Shown here piece by piece: positions 18,794-28,246 of a stretch of DNA of 64,000 nt (positions are counted from its first letter, which is position 1; each line of letters opens with the position of its first letter). The notes beneath the pieces were generated by a model. It had not been told where the DNA came from and did no database searches. It was given only the letters and a program-made list of their open reading frames with translations. The DNA is taken from NCBI GenBank assembly GCA_028277405.1, contig JANQGH010000071.1, forward strand, positions 89,863 to 153,862, in the 5' to 3' direction. The DNA comes from Alphaproteobacteria bacterium. GTDB lineage: Bacteria > Pseudomonadota > Alphaproteobacteria > DSM-16000 > Inquilinaceae. Made by a program: the position numbers and the translations under genes.

Positions 18794-19843
18794 ATGCGCC
18801 GAGGCAAGGTCACGTCGATCGATGTGGCGCGTCTGGCCGACGTCTCCCAATCGGCCGTCAGCCGGACCTTCACGCCCGGCGCCAGCGTCTCGGCCGAAAC
18901 CAAGCGTAAGGTGCTGGAGGCGGCCAACGTCCTGGGCTATCGGCCCAACGCCATCGCCCGGACCTTGATCACCCAGCGTTCGCGCATTATCGGCGTCGTC
19001 GTCGCCTATCTCGACAACCAATTCTACCCGCTGGTGCTGGAATGGCTGTCCAAGGAGTTGCAGCGCCGGGGCTATCACGTCCTGCTGTTCATGGCCGATA
19101 CGGGCGAGGCGGACCACATTTTGCCGGAGATCCTGCAATACCAGATCGACGGCATCGTCATGGCGTCGGCCACCCTGTCGTCCGGGCTGGCACAGGAATG
19201 CGCGGACGCCGGCATCCCGGTCGTGCTGTTCAACCGCACCGTGCCGAACTCGCCGGCCAGCAGCGTCACCTCGGACAATTTCGACGGCGGCCGGCAAGTG
19301 GCGCGCTTTCTGGTCGCCGGCGGGCATCAGCGCATCGGCTTCATTGCCGGCGACCCGGACAGTTCGACCAACCGCGATCGCGAGGCCGGCTTTCTCGACG
19401 GGCTGAACGCGCTCGGCCGGCGCTGCTGGGCGCGCGAGGTCGGCAACTATTCCTTTGCCGGCGCCGTGACGGCGACGGAGCGCCTGTTCGGCCATGACGA
19501 GCATCCCGACGCCATCTTCGTCGCCAACGACCATATGGCGATCGCGGTGATGGACACGCTGCGCCACGGGCTGGGCCTGGCGATACCCGACGATGTGTCC
19601 ATCGTCGGCTATGACAATGTGCCCCAGGCGGCCTGGCCGTCCTACGGCCTGACGACCGTGGACCAGCCACCGACACCGATGATTGCTGCGACGGTCGAGG
19701 TGCTGATGCGCCAGATCGAAAGCGGATCGGTCCGCTGCGACACGACGGAGGTGCCAGGGCGCCTCATCGTCCGCACCTCGGCCCGTTGCCCGGACGGCTA
19801 CGAGGTCGAGCAGGCTGAAGCGTCGATGCCGGAACTGCGCTAG
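18794..19843 (+). CDS. LacI family transcriptional regulator
   Basis: A 349-residue repressor with the HTH VTSIDVARLADVSQSAVSR and a sugar-sensing domain (IIGVVVAYLDNQFYPLVL to VSIVGYDNVPQAAWPSYG). The Phe-Tyr rich ligand face differs from the first LacI here. It lies 67 bp after the HisD-like gene in the same direction and probably represses that gene through the 14-bp palindrome upstream. A GGGG-rich site precedes the ATG. Confidence 0.88.
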   Translation: MRRGKVTSIDVARLADVSQSAVSRTFTPGASVSAETKRKVLEAANVLGYRPNAIARTLITQRSRIIGVVVAYLDNQFYPLVLEWLSKELQRRGYHVLLFMADTGEADHILPEILQYQIDGIVMASATLSSGLAQECADAGIPVVLFNRTVPNSPASSVTSDNFDGGRQVARFLVAGGHQRIGFIAGDPDSSTNRDREAGFLDGLNALGRRCWAREVGNYSFAGAVTATERLFGHDEHPDAIFVANDHMAIAVMDTLRHGLGLAIPDDVSIVGYDNVPQAAWPSYGLTTVDQPPTPMIAATVEVLMRQIESGSVRCDTTEVPGRLIVRTSARCPDGYEVEQAEASMPELR

Positions 19844-19853
19844 GCGGTCTGGC

Positions 19854-20489
19854 TCAAGCGGACGACGTGAACGCCAGCCATGTCCACGTGACGCCGACAC
19901 GCCGGTTCCGCTCTTGTATGGACGCGACGTATCGTCTGCGAACCAGCCGGAGACCGGCGGCTTCGGCCAAACTGATAGCCTCTTCGGCATTGCCCTCAAA
20001 GCAGGGCCGGTTCGGCGCGCCGGGACCATGTCGAACGGAGACCACGAGGATGCCGGACGACGCAAGCAGCGTCGCGATAACCGGCATGGCCCTCTTGCGT
20101 TGATCGCTGTCGAGATGCTGCCAAACGCCGCTGAGCAGGACGAGGTCGAACGCCCCGCCCCGCTTTCGCACCGCCGCCAGATCGGGAAGCCGGTCGTCCA
20201 GCCAGTCGATGCGCGGTGAGGGGTGCAGGCGCGCACCGGCGTCGCGAAAGCCGGCAACGGGCTCGACCGCCAGCACCTGGAAGTCATTGGCGGCGAACCA
20301 GGCGGCGTCGCGCCCGGTGCCGGCGCCGAGATCCAAGACCCGGCCCTTTCTCGGCAACAGATCGATCACGGGCGACAGCAAATCAGCCGTGGAGAGCGCC
20401 TCGTACCGGTTGATCAGTTCGGCCGCATCGGCGGCATATCCTGCAATCACATCCTGCATGGCCGTATCGGTTCCCTGACGGGCAAGCAT
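19854..20489 (-). CDS. Class I SAM-dependent methyltransferase
   Basis: A 211-residue methyltransferase. Motif I is VLDLGAGTGRDAAWF, with an acidic motif II in VLAVEPV and a motif-IV-like FDLVLLSGVWQHL. The substrate is not evident; small-molecule methylation is most likely. It converges with the LacI gene, ten bases apart, and is divergent from tRNA-Ala, so it is probably a host housekeeping gene at the edge of the integrated element. A second ATG ten codons on (MQDVIAGYA) is an equally good start. Confidence 0.8.
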   Translation of the reverse strand: MLARQGTDTAMQDVIAGYAADAAELINRYEALSTADLLSPVIDLLPRKGRVLDLGAGTGRDAAWFAANDFQVLAVEPVAGFRDAGARLHPSPRIDWLDDRLPDLAAVRKRGGAFDLVLLSGVWQHLDSDQRKRAMPVIATLLASSGILVVSVRHGPGAPNRPCFEGNAEEAISLAEAAGLRLVRRRYVASIQERNRRVGVTWTWLAFTSSA

Positions 20490-20539
20490 GTGCAGGCGGC
20501 AGCCAGATCAAAAGCGGCGATCCATCCGCGATTTTTCAC

Positions 20540-20567
20540 TTGCACCGGCGCGCCGGGACCATATTAT
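20540..20567 (+). promoter_or_regulatory. Predicted promoter of tRNA-Ala
   Basis: TTGCAC and TATTAT separated by 16 bp, with a GC-rich discriminator (CCCGG) after the -10 as is usual for growth-rate-controlled stable RNA genes. The tRNA begins 40 bp after the -10. Confidence 0.5.
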
Positions 20568-20607
20568 CCCGGCCACTCGCCGGGCCACCAGGCCAGGGCG
20601 TCCCTGT

Positions 20608-22213
<1,606 letters not shown>

Positions 22214-22214
<1 letters not shown>

Positions 22215-22573
22215 TATGCGACTCCTTCCGCTACCCCATTGGCAGCTTTGCTAAAATTTTCGCGGAGAATAATTGTCTCCAATAGTAGCTTATCCGGGCC
22301 AGAAATTGGCAGATTTCCGGGGGTTTTGCCAATCTGTCCACAGGCATCTTGGGCCTGCTGGACGGGATGAACACCGAACCCCATCGAGACAAATTCAACA
22401 ATAATATTCCAGAGTGTTTGAATGAACTCGCGCTCCTGATCTTCGGTAAGGTCGGCATCTTCTAGGAAAAGCGCGTACTTCTCATAATCAACCGTAATTA
22501 TCGGGCGGTCCGTATTGGCCGGGACGTTGTTTAGTGTGTGATCTTTGAACTCCTTGCTTCTTCCGTTTTTCAC
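22214..22573 (-). CDS. Small protein coupled to the serine recombinase, unknown function
   Basis: A 119-residue acidic protein beginning MKNGRSKEFKDHTLNN. I do not recognise a family. The middle (ALFLEDADLTEDQEREFIQTLWNIIVEFVSMGFGV) is probably helical. Its TAG overlaps the recombinase GTG, so the two are translated together, and a recombination directionality factor or accessory protein is a reasonable but unproven idea. Start is GTG behind AAAGGAG. Confidence 0.65.
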
Positions 22574-22848
22574 CCTTCGGGCTCCTTTGTATCTCTATCC
22601 AGTATCCATCTTCGCCCTTTCCTCTTCTGTAAGAACAAAGCAAGAACATATCAGTTCTCGGCTTGATCCTGCAAGAAGATTCATACCGTTCGCTCAAATG
22701 ATCGTTTCAGCGCTATCTCGATTGTGGTTTTCAGCTGCGCCGCGAGCGCCAAGCGCCTAACGCGAATAGCTGATCTTGGTGTGATGCTACTCGATATCAG
22801 AAAGAGGTGACGCCACTTTGTTGATGAAGTGGTGAATCCACCATTGCG

Positions 22849-23193
22849 TTATCCCTGAGATGGTGGGTCGATGCCTTGATGTTTGCGGTAAAGCTGGATC
22901 ATTTCCTTCAACGTCTCTTTTTTGGTCAGGCCAGCCTCTTCGGCGGCTTCGTTGAAGGCGTCGAGATCGCTTTGTTCCAACCGAACGACCAACTTGGTGT
23001 CTCGCCTGTTTACATCCGCCTTGGGGCTTTTTGTGGGGTCCGGTAGCTGATGTTTCCGCCTGTATATTCTTCTTTGTTCTCCCAAAATAATACCGTCAAT
23101 AATAGATTTATTGAAAGTATCAATATTAACAGAGTCACCCTTATTTCGTCCAGTTTTTGTATCCTTTAGCTTATAGACTACTTCCACACCCAT
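22849..23193 (-). CDS. Small basic protein with ribbon-helix-helix-like C-terminus
   Basis: A 114-residue protein. The C-terminal half, TKLVVRLEQSDLDAFNEAA followed by EAGLTKKETLKEMIQLY, has the strand-helix-helix pattern of RHH (CopG/MobC-like) DNA-binding proteins. The N-terminus (MGVEVVYKLKDTKTGRNKG) is basic. It may regulate element genes or act at a relaxosome. No close family was recognised. Confidence 0.6.
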   Translation of the reverse strand: MGVEVVYKLKDTKTGRNKGDSVNIDTFNKSIIDGIILGEQRRIYRRKHQLPDPTKSPKADVNRRDTKLVVRLEQSDLDAFNEAAEEAGLTKKETLKEMIQLYRKHQGIDPPSQG

Positions 23194-23381
23194 TTCTTAT
23201 ATTTCACAAATGCCATTTTGAACCATTTCTCTTATGGCGCTTGCCAGAGCTTCTTGTGCTTTTTGGTCATGACACGGCCTCAGTGAAAAACTGTGATCGC
23301 TCGGAATCTAACACTTGGTCCGGTGCTCCAAAAAAACATCTCTGCCGGAAGGCGGGCGGCATTGCGCAATTTACGGCCCGA

Positions 23382-23624
23382 TCAATCGATCTCTCTGAAA
23401 AAGTAGTCAACCGGAACATCAAAAATCCTCGAGAATTGCCACAGCCGGATTGCGGATATGCGATTGATACCCGCCTCGTATTTCTGAATCTGCTGGAAGC
23501 TGATACCGACACATGCGCCGAGGTCTTGCTGTGTCATCTTGAGTTTGCGCCGCCATGTCCGCACCTGCGCGCCTAGAATAATGTCGTGATGGTCGGCCCG
23601 CCCCTTTGTCTTCCGGTTGCTCAC
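23382..23624 (-). CDS. XRE/Cro-CI family regulator
   Basis: An 80-residue helix-turn-helix protein: LGAQVRTWRRKLKMTQQDLG then CVGISFQQIQKYEAGINRI is a standard HTH_3 domain, followed by SAIRLWQFSRIFDVPVDYFF. Short alphaproteobacterial regulators of this form control phage or ICE promoters. It follows the tyrosine recombinase gene by 21 bases in the same direction. The paired palindromes at 26249-26279 are candidate targets. Confidence 0.85.
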   Translation of the reverse strand: MSNRKTKGRADHHDIILGAQVRTWRRKLKMTQQDLGACVGISFQQIQKYEAGINRISAIRLWQFSRIFDVPVDYFFREID

Positions 23625-23645
23625 ATATTCTCTTTCTCTTGAAGG

Positions 23646-24254
23646 TTAAATTTCATTGCCGTACAGCCGCTGAAGTTCGTCATCCTGAATGCAGAGATAT
23701 TCAAGCGTCTGCCGCTCGCTGGAATGCCCGAACGCCTTTGTGAGTAACGTTAGCGGCTCATTGAAGCGTATCCGCTGCTGATACCCCCAGGTCTTGCGCA
23801 GCGAGTGCGAGCCGAACCGCCCGGCAATCTCCAATCGGGCGCACCACTTTTTGACCAGACGGGTCACGCTCTCCACCTTGAGTGCGCCCTTGGATTTCCG
23901 GGACCAGAACAACGGCGCGTCAGGGTCATTAACCGGAATCGCGGCAATGCCGATCCGCAAGGCTTCCGCCGCCGTGGCGTTGATGGTCACCGGGCGTATC
24001 TTGCCTGTCTTCGGTTCCTTGAGTTCGAAGTAACTGCCTTCGCGCAGGTGGGACACGTCACGCCGCCGGAGCGAAAGCAACTCTCCCGCCCGGAAGCTGG
24101 TGTTGATAGCGAACACGAACAGGCAAAAATTACGCGGCTCGGCACTCAACATATCCTTGATACGCTGGATATCGCCGGGGCTGCGGATCGGCCCGACCTT
24201 GATGGTCGAACCCTTCTTCGGATGATTGGGATTGCGCGAACCCTTTGATTTCAT
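23646..24254 (-). CDS. Small tyrosine recombinase (catalytic domain only)
   Basis: A 202-residue recombinase starting MKSKGSRNPNHPKKG. The catalytic set is visible: Arg in SFRAGELLSLRRRD, Lys in ELKEPKTGKIRP, HxxR in HSLRKTW, His in FGHSS and the nucleophile Tyr in TLEYL. It lacks the N-terminal arm-binding domain of full integrases, resembling small XerH- or integron-like forms. The frame is open upstream to 24467 but that part reads as non-coding. Two dif-like 28-bp sites sit within 25-180 bp upstream of the start and are its likely substrates. Confidence 0.86.
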   Translation of the reverse strand: MKSKGSRNPNHPKKGSTIKVGPIRSPGDIQRIKDMLSAEPRNFCLFVFAINTSFRAGELLSLRRRDVSHLREGSYFELKEPKTGKIRPVTINATAAEALRIGIAAIPVNDPDAPLFWSRKSKGALKVESVTRLVKKWCARLEIAGRFGSHSLRKTWGYQQRIRFNEPLTLLTKAFGHSSERQTLEYLCIQDDELQRLYGNEI

Positions 24255-24275
24255 GACGAAAATCCAGCAACGCGA

Positions 24276-24303
24276 ATGCCAACTTCTATGCAGAAGTTGG
24301 GGT
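24276..24303. repeat. dif-like recombination site 1
   Basis: Left arm ATGCCAACTTC, six-base spacer TATGCA and right arm GAAGTTGGGGT. The arms match as inverted repeats at 9 of 11 positions. The 11-6-11 layout is that of Xer/dif sites. The inner CCAACTTCT and AGAAGTTGG are perfectly complementary. It lies directly before the tyrosine recombinase gene. Confidence 0.55.
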
Positions 24304-24408
24304 GTGCCAGTTTTCCGTGGTTTATCAATGGGTTCCCGGTGTACGGGATGCGCAACAAATATCGCATAGCAATCCGTAAGCATCAATAGAATCAACATAA
24401 TATATACA

Positions 24409-24436
24409 ATGCCAACTTCTGCATAATAGTTAGCAT
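24409..24436. repeat. dif-like recombination site 2
   Basis: The same left arm ATGCCAACTTC, then spacer TGCATA and right arm ATAGTTAGCAT, 28 bp in all. Arms agree as inverted repeats at 8 of 11 positions. It is in the same orientation as site 1, with 133 bp from start to start, so recombination between them would delete the recombinase leader. Confidence 0.5.
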
Positions 24437-24563
24437 TACCCTTATCGATACTCGCGATGTTTGTCAAACATCTTGAAGTATCTAAAGTATTGTGTTAACT
24501 ATACCGCAATAAACACAAAAAGGGGTGTGTTCGTCTCGCTGATACAGAAAGGGCCGGACACCG

Positions 24564-25097
24564 ATGAAATCAGGGACACTCAGAGAGAAACTCATTAATG
24601 GCTTCGCAGGCGCGACCATGCTTGCCGCTGCGTCGGTTGCGGGCGTATCCGGCACCGCGAACGCTCAGGATGTGTCGACGCAGCCTGTCGTCAGCGCCGA
24701 TGAATGCCAACTCAGTTCTCAGGAAATCTGTGACCTTCGCGCAGCAGCCGATGCAGCGCGCGATTACGCGGAAGCCAATCCCGGCGTTGGTATCCTGATC
24801 CATGTCGGACAGGATTTCCCCAATGAGCACTTCCAGAATGCAGACCAGTTTGGACGGGCCTTCGTCAATGCCTTTGCACAACAGGGCGTCGAAGCGCACT
24901 ACTTCCTATGGCAAAATGATATCCCGAACACGGGCTTGACCTTTTATGTTGGCCACCTCATTCACGGCCAGCACAACGGCACCGAAGTGAAGAATGTGTT
25001 GGAGGCGATGAACGCGATCCCGGAAGTCTCTCGGCAGGTTCTCATCATGAATGGCGTGGCGTCTGCGCCCGGTATCACTGAACCCTCAGGTGGTTAA
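24564..25097 (+). CDS. Exported protein of unknown function (element cargo)
   Basis: A 177-residue protein with a signal peptide ending TANAQD. The mature part contains two close cysteines (DECQLSSQEICDLR), a conserved-looking ILIHVGQDFPNEHF and FYVGHLIHGQHNG; the His/Asp clusters could bind metal. No family was recognised. It is convergent with the acidic 365-residue gene and overlaps its end by 12 bp. Confidence 0.6.
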   Translation: MKSGTLREKLINGFAGATMLAAASVAGVSGTANAQDVSTQPVVSADECQLSSQEICDLRAAADAARDYAEANPGVGILIHVGQDFPNEHFQNADQFGRAFVNAFAQQGVEAHYFLWQNDIPNTGLTFYVGHLIHGQHNGTEVKNVLEAMNAIPEVSRQVLIMNGVASAPGITEPSGG

Positions 25098-26183
25098 AGT
25101 ATCTGGACTTGGCGCGGAAGCGATCTCGACGCTGAGAGCCTGATCATCTGGCGGCATGGCGCTTGCGGCATTGAATGTCCCGCTGAGTGCCGCCTCATCC
25201 AGTGCCCCCTGTGGTGAAACCAGATCACCCGTGTTCAGCGAACTGAAACCCGTCATAGCTCCAAAACCGCCGTTGTTATCGGCTTGGGCTTCCGCCGACG
25301 CTAAAGCATTATCAATTTCATCATACTGATTGACTGTGCCTGCATCGACAGCTTGCGGCCCTTCCAGAGTATGCCCGGCCAAATCGCCCGCAGCGAATTC
25401 ACCGTCTGTCTCGCGGTCAACATCCTGTGCGATTTCGGCATCATTCTCCCCGCCTGCCTCACGCGCCTGCCAGCTTTCGACGCGGGCCATGGCTTCATGA
25501 TAGTTCTCGTTATCGAGGATGATTCCGGCAACCGGGTCATTGGCGTATTGAGGGCGCACCTTTCCGTCCGGCCCCAAGACCTCAAGCGTGATCGCGTCCA
25601 GAATGCGCCGCCTGTAATCCTCAAGGCTTTCACCGGGCTGGAACTGTGCGTCTTCCTCGCCGAGGATTGTGGCCGCGTAGTCCTGAAATTCCATCCCGGT
25701 TGCGGCCTCGATATCCTCTACGACCTCGGCAATTTCCTGATCGTCCATCTGGCCGAATACCTGATCCGCGATATAGGCGGGAAGACCGCCCTGATCCATC
25801 AGCGTTGCAAGCAGGGCTTCTTTATAGGCCTGCCGGGCTGCGCGTTTTTCACCCGACTTTCCGCCGATACCCCCGCTGCCTGTTTCATTGATAATATGCA
25901 TCCGGTGGCCCGCGACTGAGCCTTCTCCGAAACCTTCTTTCATGGCGTAGTCGTGAAGCTTCTTTTCGAATGCCTCTCTATGCTCCCTAACAAATTCCGC
26001 ATGATCGGGGTCGGTGCCTTTCAGCTCGACAAGCCAGTCGTCAATGCCGTCCATGAGGTTTTGATAGGCTGGTTGCTGGTCATGACCATGCGCGACCATG
26101 TGCGACCTGATCAGGGGATCAAGCCCGATAGCGTTAAACTCCACGCGCCGCGTTACCTCTGTTTGACCGGAATACCCCGCCAT
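25086..26183 (-). CDS. Large acidic protein of unknown function (element cargo)
   Basis: A 365-residue, strongly acidic protein (MAGYSGQTEVTRRVEFNA...). The N-terminal third is mixed and may be globular, with FVREHREAFEKKLHDYAMKE helical. The C-terminal half is low-complexity, rich in Ala, Glu, Asp and Gln and probably disordered. No signal peptide or membrane span is seen. Tandem palindromes lie 65-96 bp before its start. It might be a substrate or accessory of conjugation, but there is no motif to prove it. Confidence 0.6.
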   Translation of the reverse strand: MAGYSGQTEVTRRVEFNAIGLDPLIRSHMVAHGHDQQPAYQNLMDGIDDWLVELKGTDPDHAEFVREHREAFEKKLHDYAMKEGFGEGSVAGHRMHIINETGSGGIGGKSGEKRAARQAYKEALLATLMDQGGLPAYIADQVFGQMDDQEIAEVVEDIEAATGMEFQDYAATILGEEDAQFQPGESLEDYRRRILDAITLEVLGPDGKVRPQYANDPVAGIILDNENYHEAMARVESWQAREAGGENDAEIAQDVDRETDGEFAAGDLAGHTLEGPQAVDAGTVNQYDEIDNALASAEAQADNNGGFGAMTGFSSLNTGDLVSPQGALDEAALSGTFNAASAMPPDDQALSVEIASAPSPDTLTT

Positions 26184-26248
26184 GTTTGCACCCTGTTACC
26201 CTCTTTTTCACCTATGCCCGCTAATCCAATTGGGCTTTTTGTATATTG

Positions 26249-26279
26249 TTCAAATAGATTTGAATTATTTGCGCAAATA
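26249..26279. promoter_or_regulatory. Two adjacent palindromes forming a four-half-site operator
   Basis: TTCAAATAGATTTGAA and TATTTGCGCAAATA are both perfect inverted repeats, one base apart. Each is built from CAAAT/ATTTG half-sites, giving four in 31 bp, upstream of the 365-residue protein gene. Cooperative binding by a small HTH repressor such as the element's XRE protein would fit. Confidence 0.55.
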
Positions 26280-26344
26280 GCGCTGTTTTACTTGAAGATG
26301 ATAGCCTCAAAATCTTAAAGAATTATTATGGAAATATAAAATAC

Positions 26345-26362
26345 ATATCAAATTGTTGATAT
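26345..26362. repeat. AT-rich palindrome at the end of the triple-repeat gene
   Basis: ATATCAA and TTGATAT are exact inverted arms around ATTG, three bases past the stop of the triple-repeat gene, in a very AT-rich stretch. There is no T-tract on the minus strand, so termination is uncertain. Confidence 0.4.
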
Positions 26363-26364
26363 TA

Positions 26365-27072
26365 TTAAGAATCGGGCAGGGAATTATATTTCTTGATAAG
26401 GTTGTCGTACATTTTCTTGTCAACGCTGCCTACGGTTCCGTCCCTGATCGAGGTCAGCGTCTTCAGACTTGCGTACTGGCGACCCGCGCCATATCGCTTT
26501 AGAAACACGCTCAGGCTCACTTTCGTTCGTTCGATTTCGGCTTTCAGTAAATCGGCCATCGGCTTGGTCAGGGAAATACGGTCAGCCGCGACGTTGTTTG
26601 TGTGGCGCAGGCCGTCGGGAAGGCTCGCATATATCTGGATGACCGTATCGTAGACGGCCTTGTCGGCCATATGCACGCGTCCGGCCCGCATCGATTCCAG
26701 CTTGGAGAGGTTCAGCCCGTCAATCGATGCTCCATGTTTCTTAATGAACGCGCTGGAACCAAGACGCGTCCGCATCATGTGGTCATTCAGCGCGTCAATC
26801 ATTTGTGGGGTCAAAGGAACGTAGCCGCCCCTTAAGTTCTTCGTGTAACGCTTGCCATCGGGGAGCCATGCAAAGGTGCGCATGATCGCCTCGTAAATGT
26901 GCTGTTCAACCGTCTTGCTTGAGCCTGTCCTGATGGTTTCGAGAATGTTCTTTGTGAGTTCCGTGTGGACGTGTCCGTACCGTTTCATGAAGGCAATCGA
27001 GCCCAGCTTCGTACGGCGCATCTCGGCTCTCAATGCGTCTATCATGTCCTGCGTCAGCGGAATGCGCGTCAT
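26365..27072 (-). CDS. Protein of three tandem 81-residue repeats, unknown function
   Basis: A 235-residue basic protein that is almost entirely three repeats (3-83, 84-164, 165-235). They align without gaps over 70 columns: (I/V)xLT, a Met at column 8, an RT(K/R) pair, a Phe at column 26, a basic (R/K)(Y/H)G and a terminal LPD. The helix pattern and a central L-x-x-IR-x-G resemble HTH-type DNA-binding units, by inference. The frame stays open to 27189 but the repeats begin at the ATG used here. It is transcribed away from the stem-loop array at 27248-27551, which would be its 5' leader. Confidence 0.7.
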   Translation of the reverse strand: MTRIPLTQDMIDALRAEMRRTKLGSIAFMKRYGHVHTELTKNILETIRTGSSKTVEQHIYEAIMRTFAWLPDGKRYTKNLRGGYVPLTPQMIDALNDHMMRTRLGSSAFIKKHGASIDGLNLSKLESMRAGRVHMADKAVYDTVIQIYASLPDGLRHTNNVAADRISLTKPMADLLKAEIERTKVSLSVFLKRYGAGRQYASLKTLTSIRDGTVGSVDKKMYDNLIKKYNSLPDS

Positions 27073-27247
27073 TCCTGAATGGTAGGAATCGCGCCATCGC
27101 TGGCAAAGCATCTTGGATGCTGCCTGCATGGATTTCTGTGGGCAAGTCCCGGCCCTGATATTGACCGACGAGGCCAGCAGGCGCGTCACAATCCGTTAGG
27201 GCCTGTCGTACACAGCCTGCACTTGAAGCCTGAGTTTCCGCTCCGCG

Positions 27248-27551
27248 CAAGATAGGCGTGTAGTACACGCAATCTTGGCAAGGGAAACCCCTTCGGTTTC
27301 CCGTTGCATCCCATCCCGCGTGGCGCGTTTCGGCATTGAGCCTGCACGCGCCAGCGAACCGTATCGTCGGTTCATCACTCGCAGGGCTTGGAGACTTGCC
27401 TCTCCACCTGCACCGAACCATGCATGAACGGCTTTCCGTTCAATCAAATTCAAGAGCCTGCCCGTTCTCTTGAAAATCATGGGCCAACCCTGCGCGGATT
27501 GGATGCCGCCAGCGTTTCGCCGCTGGATCACGACCAAGGGAATACCCTTGG
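27248..27551. ncRNA. Array of nine stem-loops, candidate structured RNA or DNA element
   Basis: Nine inverted repeats follow one another with little space: 27248-27277, 27282-27302, 27321-27353, 27356-27373, 27381-27411, 27425-27442, 27449-27474, 27509-27526 and 27534-27551. Most stems are perfect with 6-8 pairs, for example CCAAGGG/CCCTTGG and TGAACGG/CCGTTCA. No ORF here is convincing. The loops differ, so it is neither a CRISPR nor a simple repeat. Strand is unknown; on the minus strand it would lead into the triple-repeat gene, on the plus strand into the toxin-antitoxin pair. Confidence 0.5.
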
Positions 27552-27610
27552 ATGCATTGCCATAATCGTTGCTTGTTGCGTTACGCGCTACAATATGCTA
27601 CATTGAAGGA

Positions 27611-27901
27611 ATGGAGATTCGAAATATTCGCCATAAGGGGTTGCGGAACCTCGTTGAGAAAAACAATGCCAAGGGGTTGCCGCAGGACAATGTGGCTAAG
27701 ATCACTGATATCATTGCGTTTCTGATCGACATTGAAAGCATTGATGAGGTTTTCGATCTCCAGAAATACAAACCGCATCGTCTAAGCGGGGACCGCGCCG
27801 GGACATACAGTTTTCATGTCACGGCCAACTGGCGGATCACGTTTAAGCATGATGAGGAGATCAACGAGCTATATGACGTTGATTATGAAGATTACCACTG
27901 A
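27611..27901 (+). CDS. higB: HigB/RelE-type toxin of a type II toxin-antitoxin pair
   Basis: A 96-residue member of the RelE/HigB superfamily (plasmid-killer type): MEIRNIRHKGLRNL at the start, LQKYKPHRLSGDRAGTYSFH and WRITFKHD in the catalytic strand region. Such toxins cleave mRNA on the ribosome. An AAGGA abuts the ATG, and a TACAAT -10-like box lies just before a GCTACA direct repeat at 27587-27602, a possible antitoxin site. The partner antitoxin follows by 21 bp, with the toxin first as in higBA operons. Confidence 0.85.
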   Translation: MEIRNIRHKGLRNLVEKNNAKGLPQDNVAKITDIIAFLIDIESIDEVFDLQKYKPHRLSGDRAGTYSFHVTANWRITFKHDEEINELYDVDYEDYH

Positions 27902-27922
27902 CACGCAGAAGGAGTACGAATA

Positions 27923-28216
27923 ATGGCGATCAAGATAGGTATGAAAGCGGTTCATCCGGGCGGGTTTATCAAACGCTCGGTCTTACCGGATGATCTGTCC
28001 GTAACCAACGCTGCCGATGTACTGGGCGTTGGCCGTCCAGCCTTGTCCAACCTGCTGAACGAAAACGCCAAGCTATCTCCTGAAATGGCATTGCGCGTGG
28101 AGAAGGCTTTCGGTGTGAAGATGGACACGTTGCTTAGGATGCAGGCCCGCTACGATGCATTTCAGATGCGCCAGAGAGAACAGGAAATTAATGTAATGAA
28201 GTATATGCCTGCATAG
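27923..28216 (+). CDS. higA: HigA-type antitoxin
   Basis: A 97-residue XRE-type protein with the HigA opening MKAVHPGGFIKR and the HTH VTNAADVLGVGRPALSNLLN followed by AKLSPEMALRVEKAFGV. It would neutralise the upstream toxin and repress their promoter. GGAG precedes the ATG. The pair probably stabilises the element; it also lies directly before the Gabija-like genes. Confidence 0.88.
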   Translation: MAIKIGMKAVHPGGFIKRSVLPDDLSVTNAADVLGVGRPALSNLLNENAKLSPEMALRVEKAFGVKMDTLLRMQARYDAFQMRQREQEINVMKYMPA

Positions 28217-28246
28217 CACGGACTTTAAGCACAAGACGGCCAGCCG

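Larger units (their letters stand above)
24255..24563. other. Intergenic leader between recombinase and exported protein gene
   Basis: An AT-rich divergent gap holding the two dif-like sites described separately. Nothing in it looks coding. Promoters for both directions must lie here, but I could not pick a convincing -35/-10 pair. Confidence 0.5.

Noticed and set aside
27248..27551. The stem-loop array as a CRISPR, integron attC set or group II intron
   Set aside because: No repeated unit or spacer regularity, no conserved core triplets, and no domain V or reverse transcriptase was recognised.
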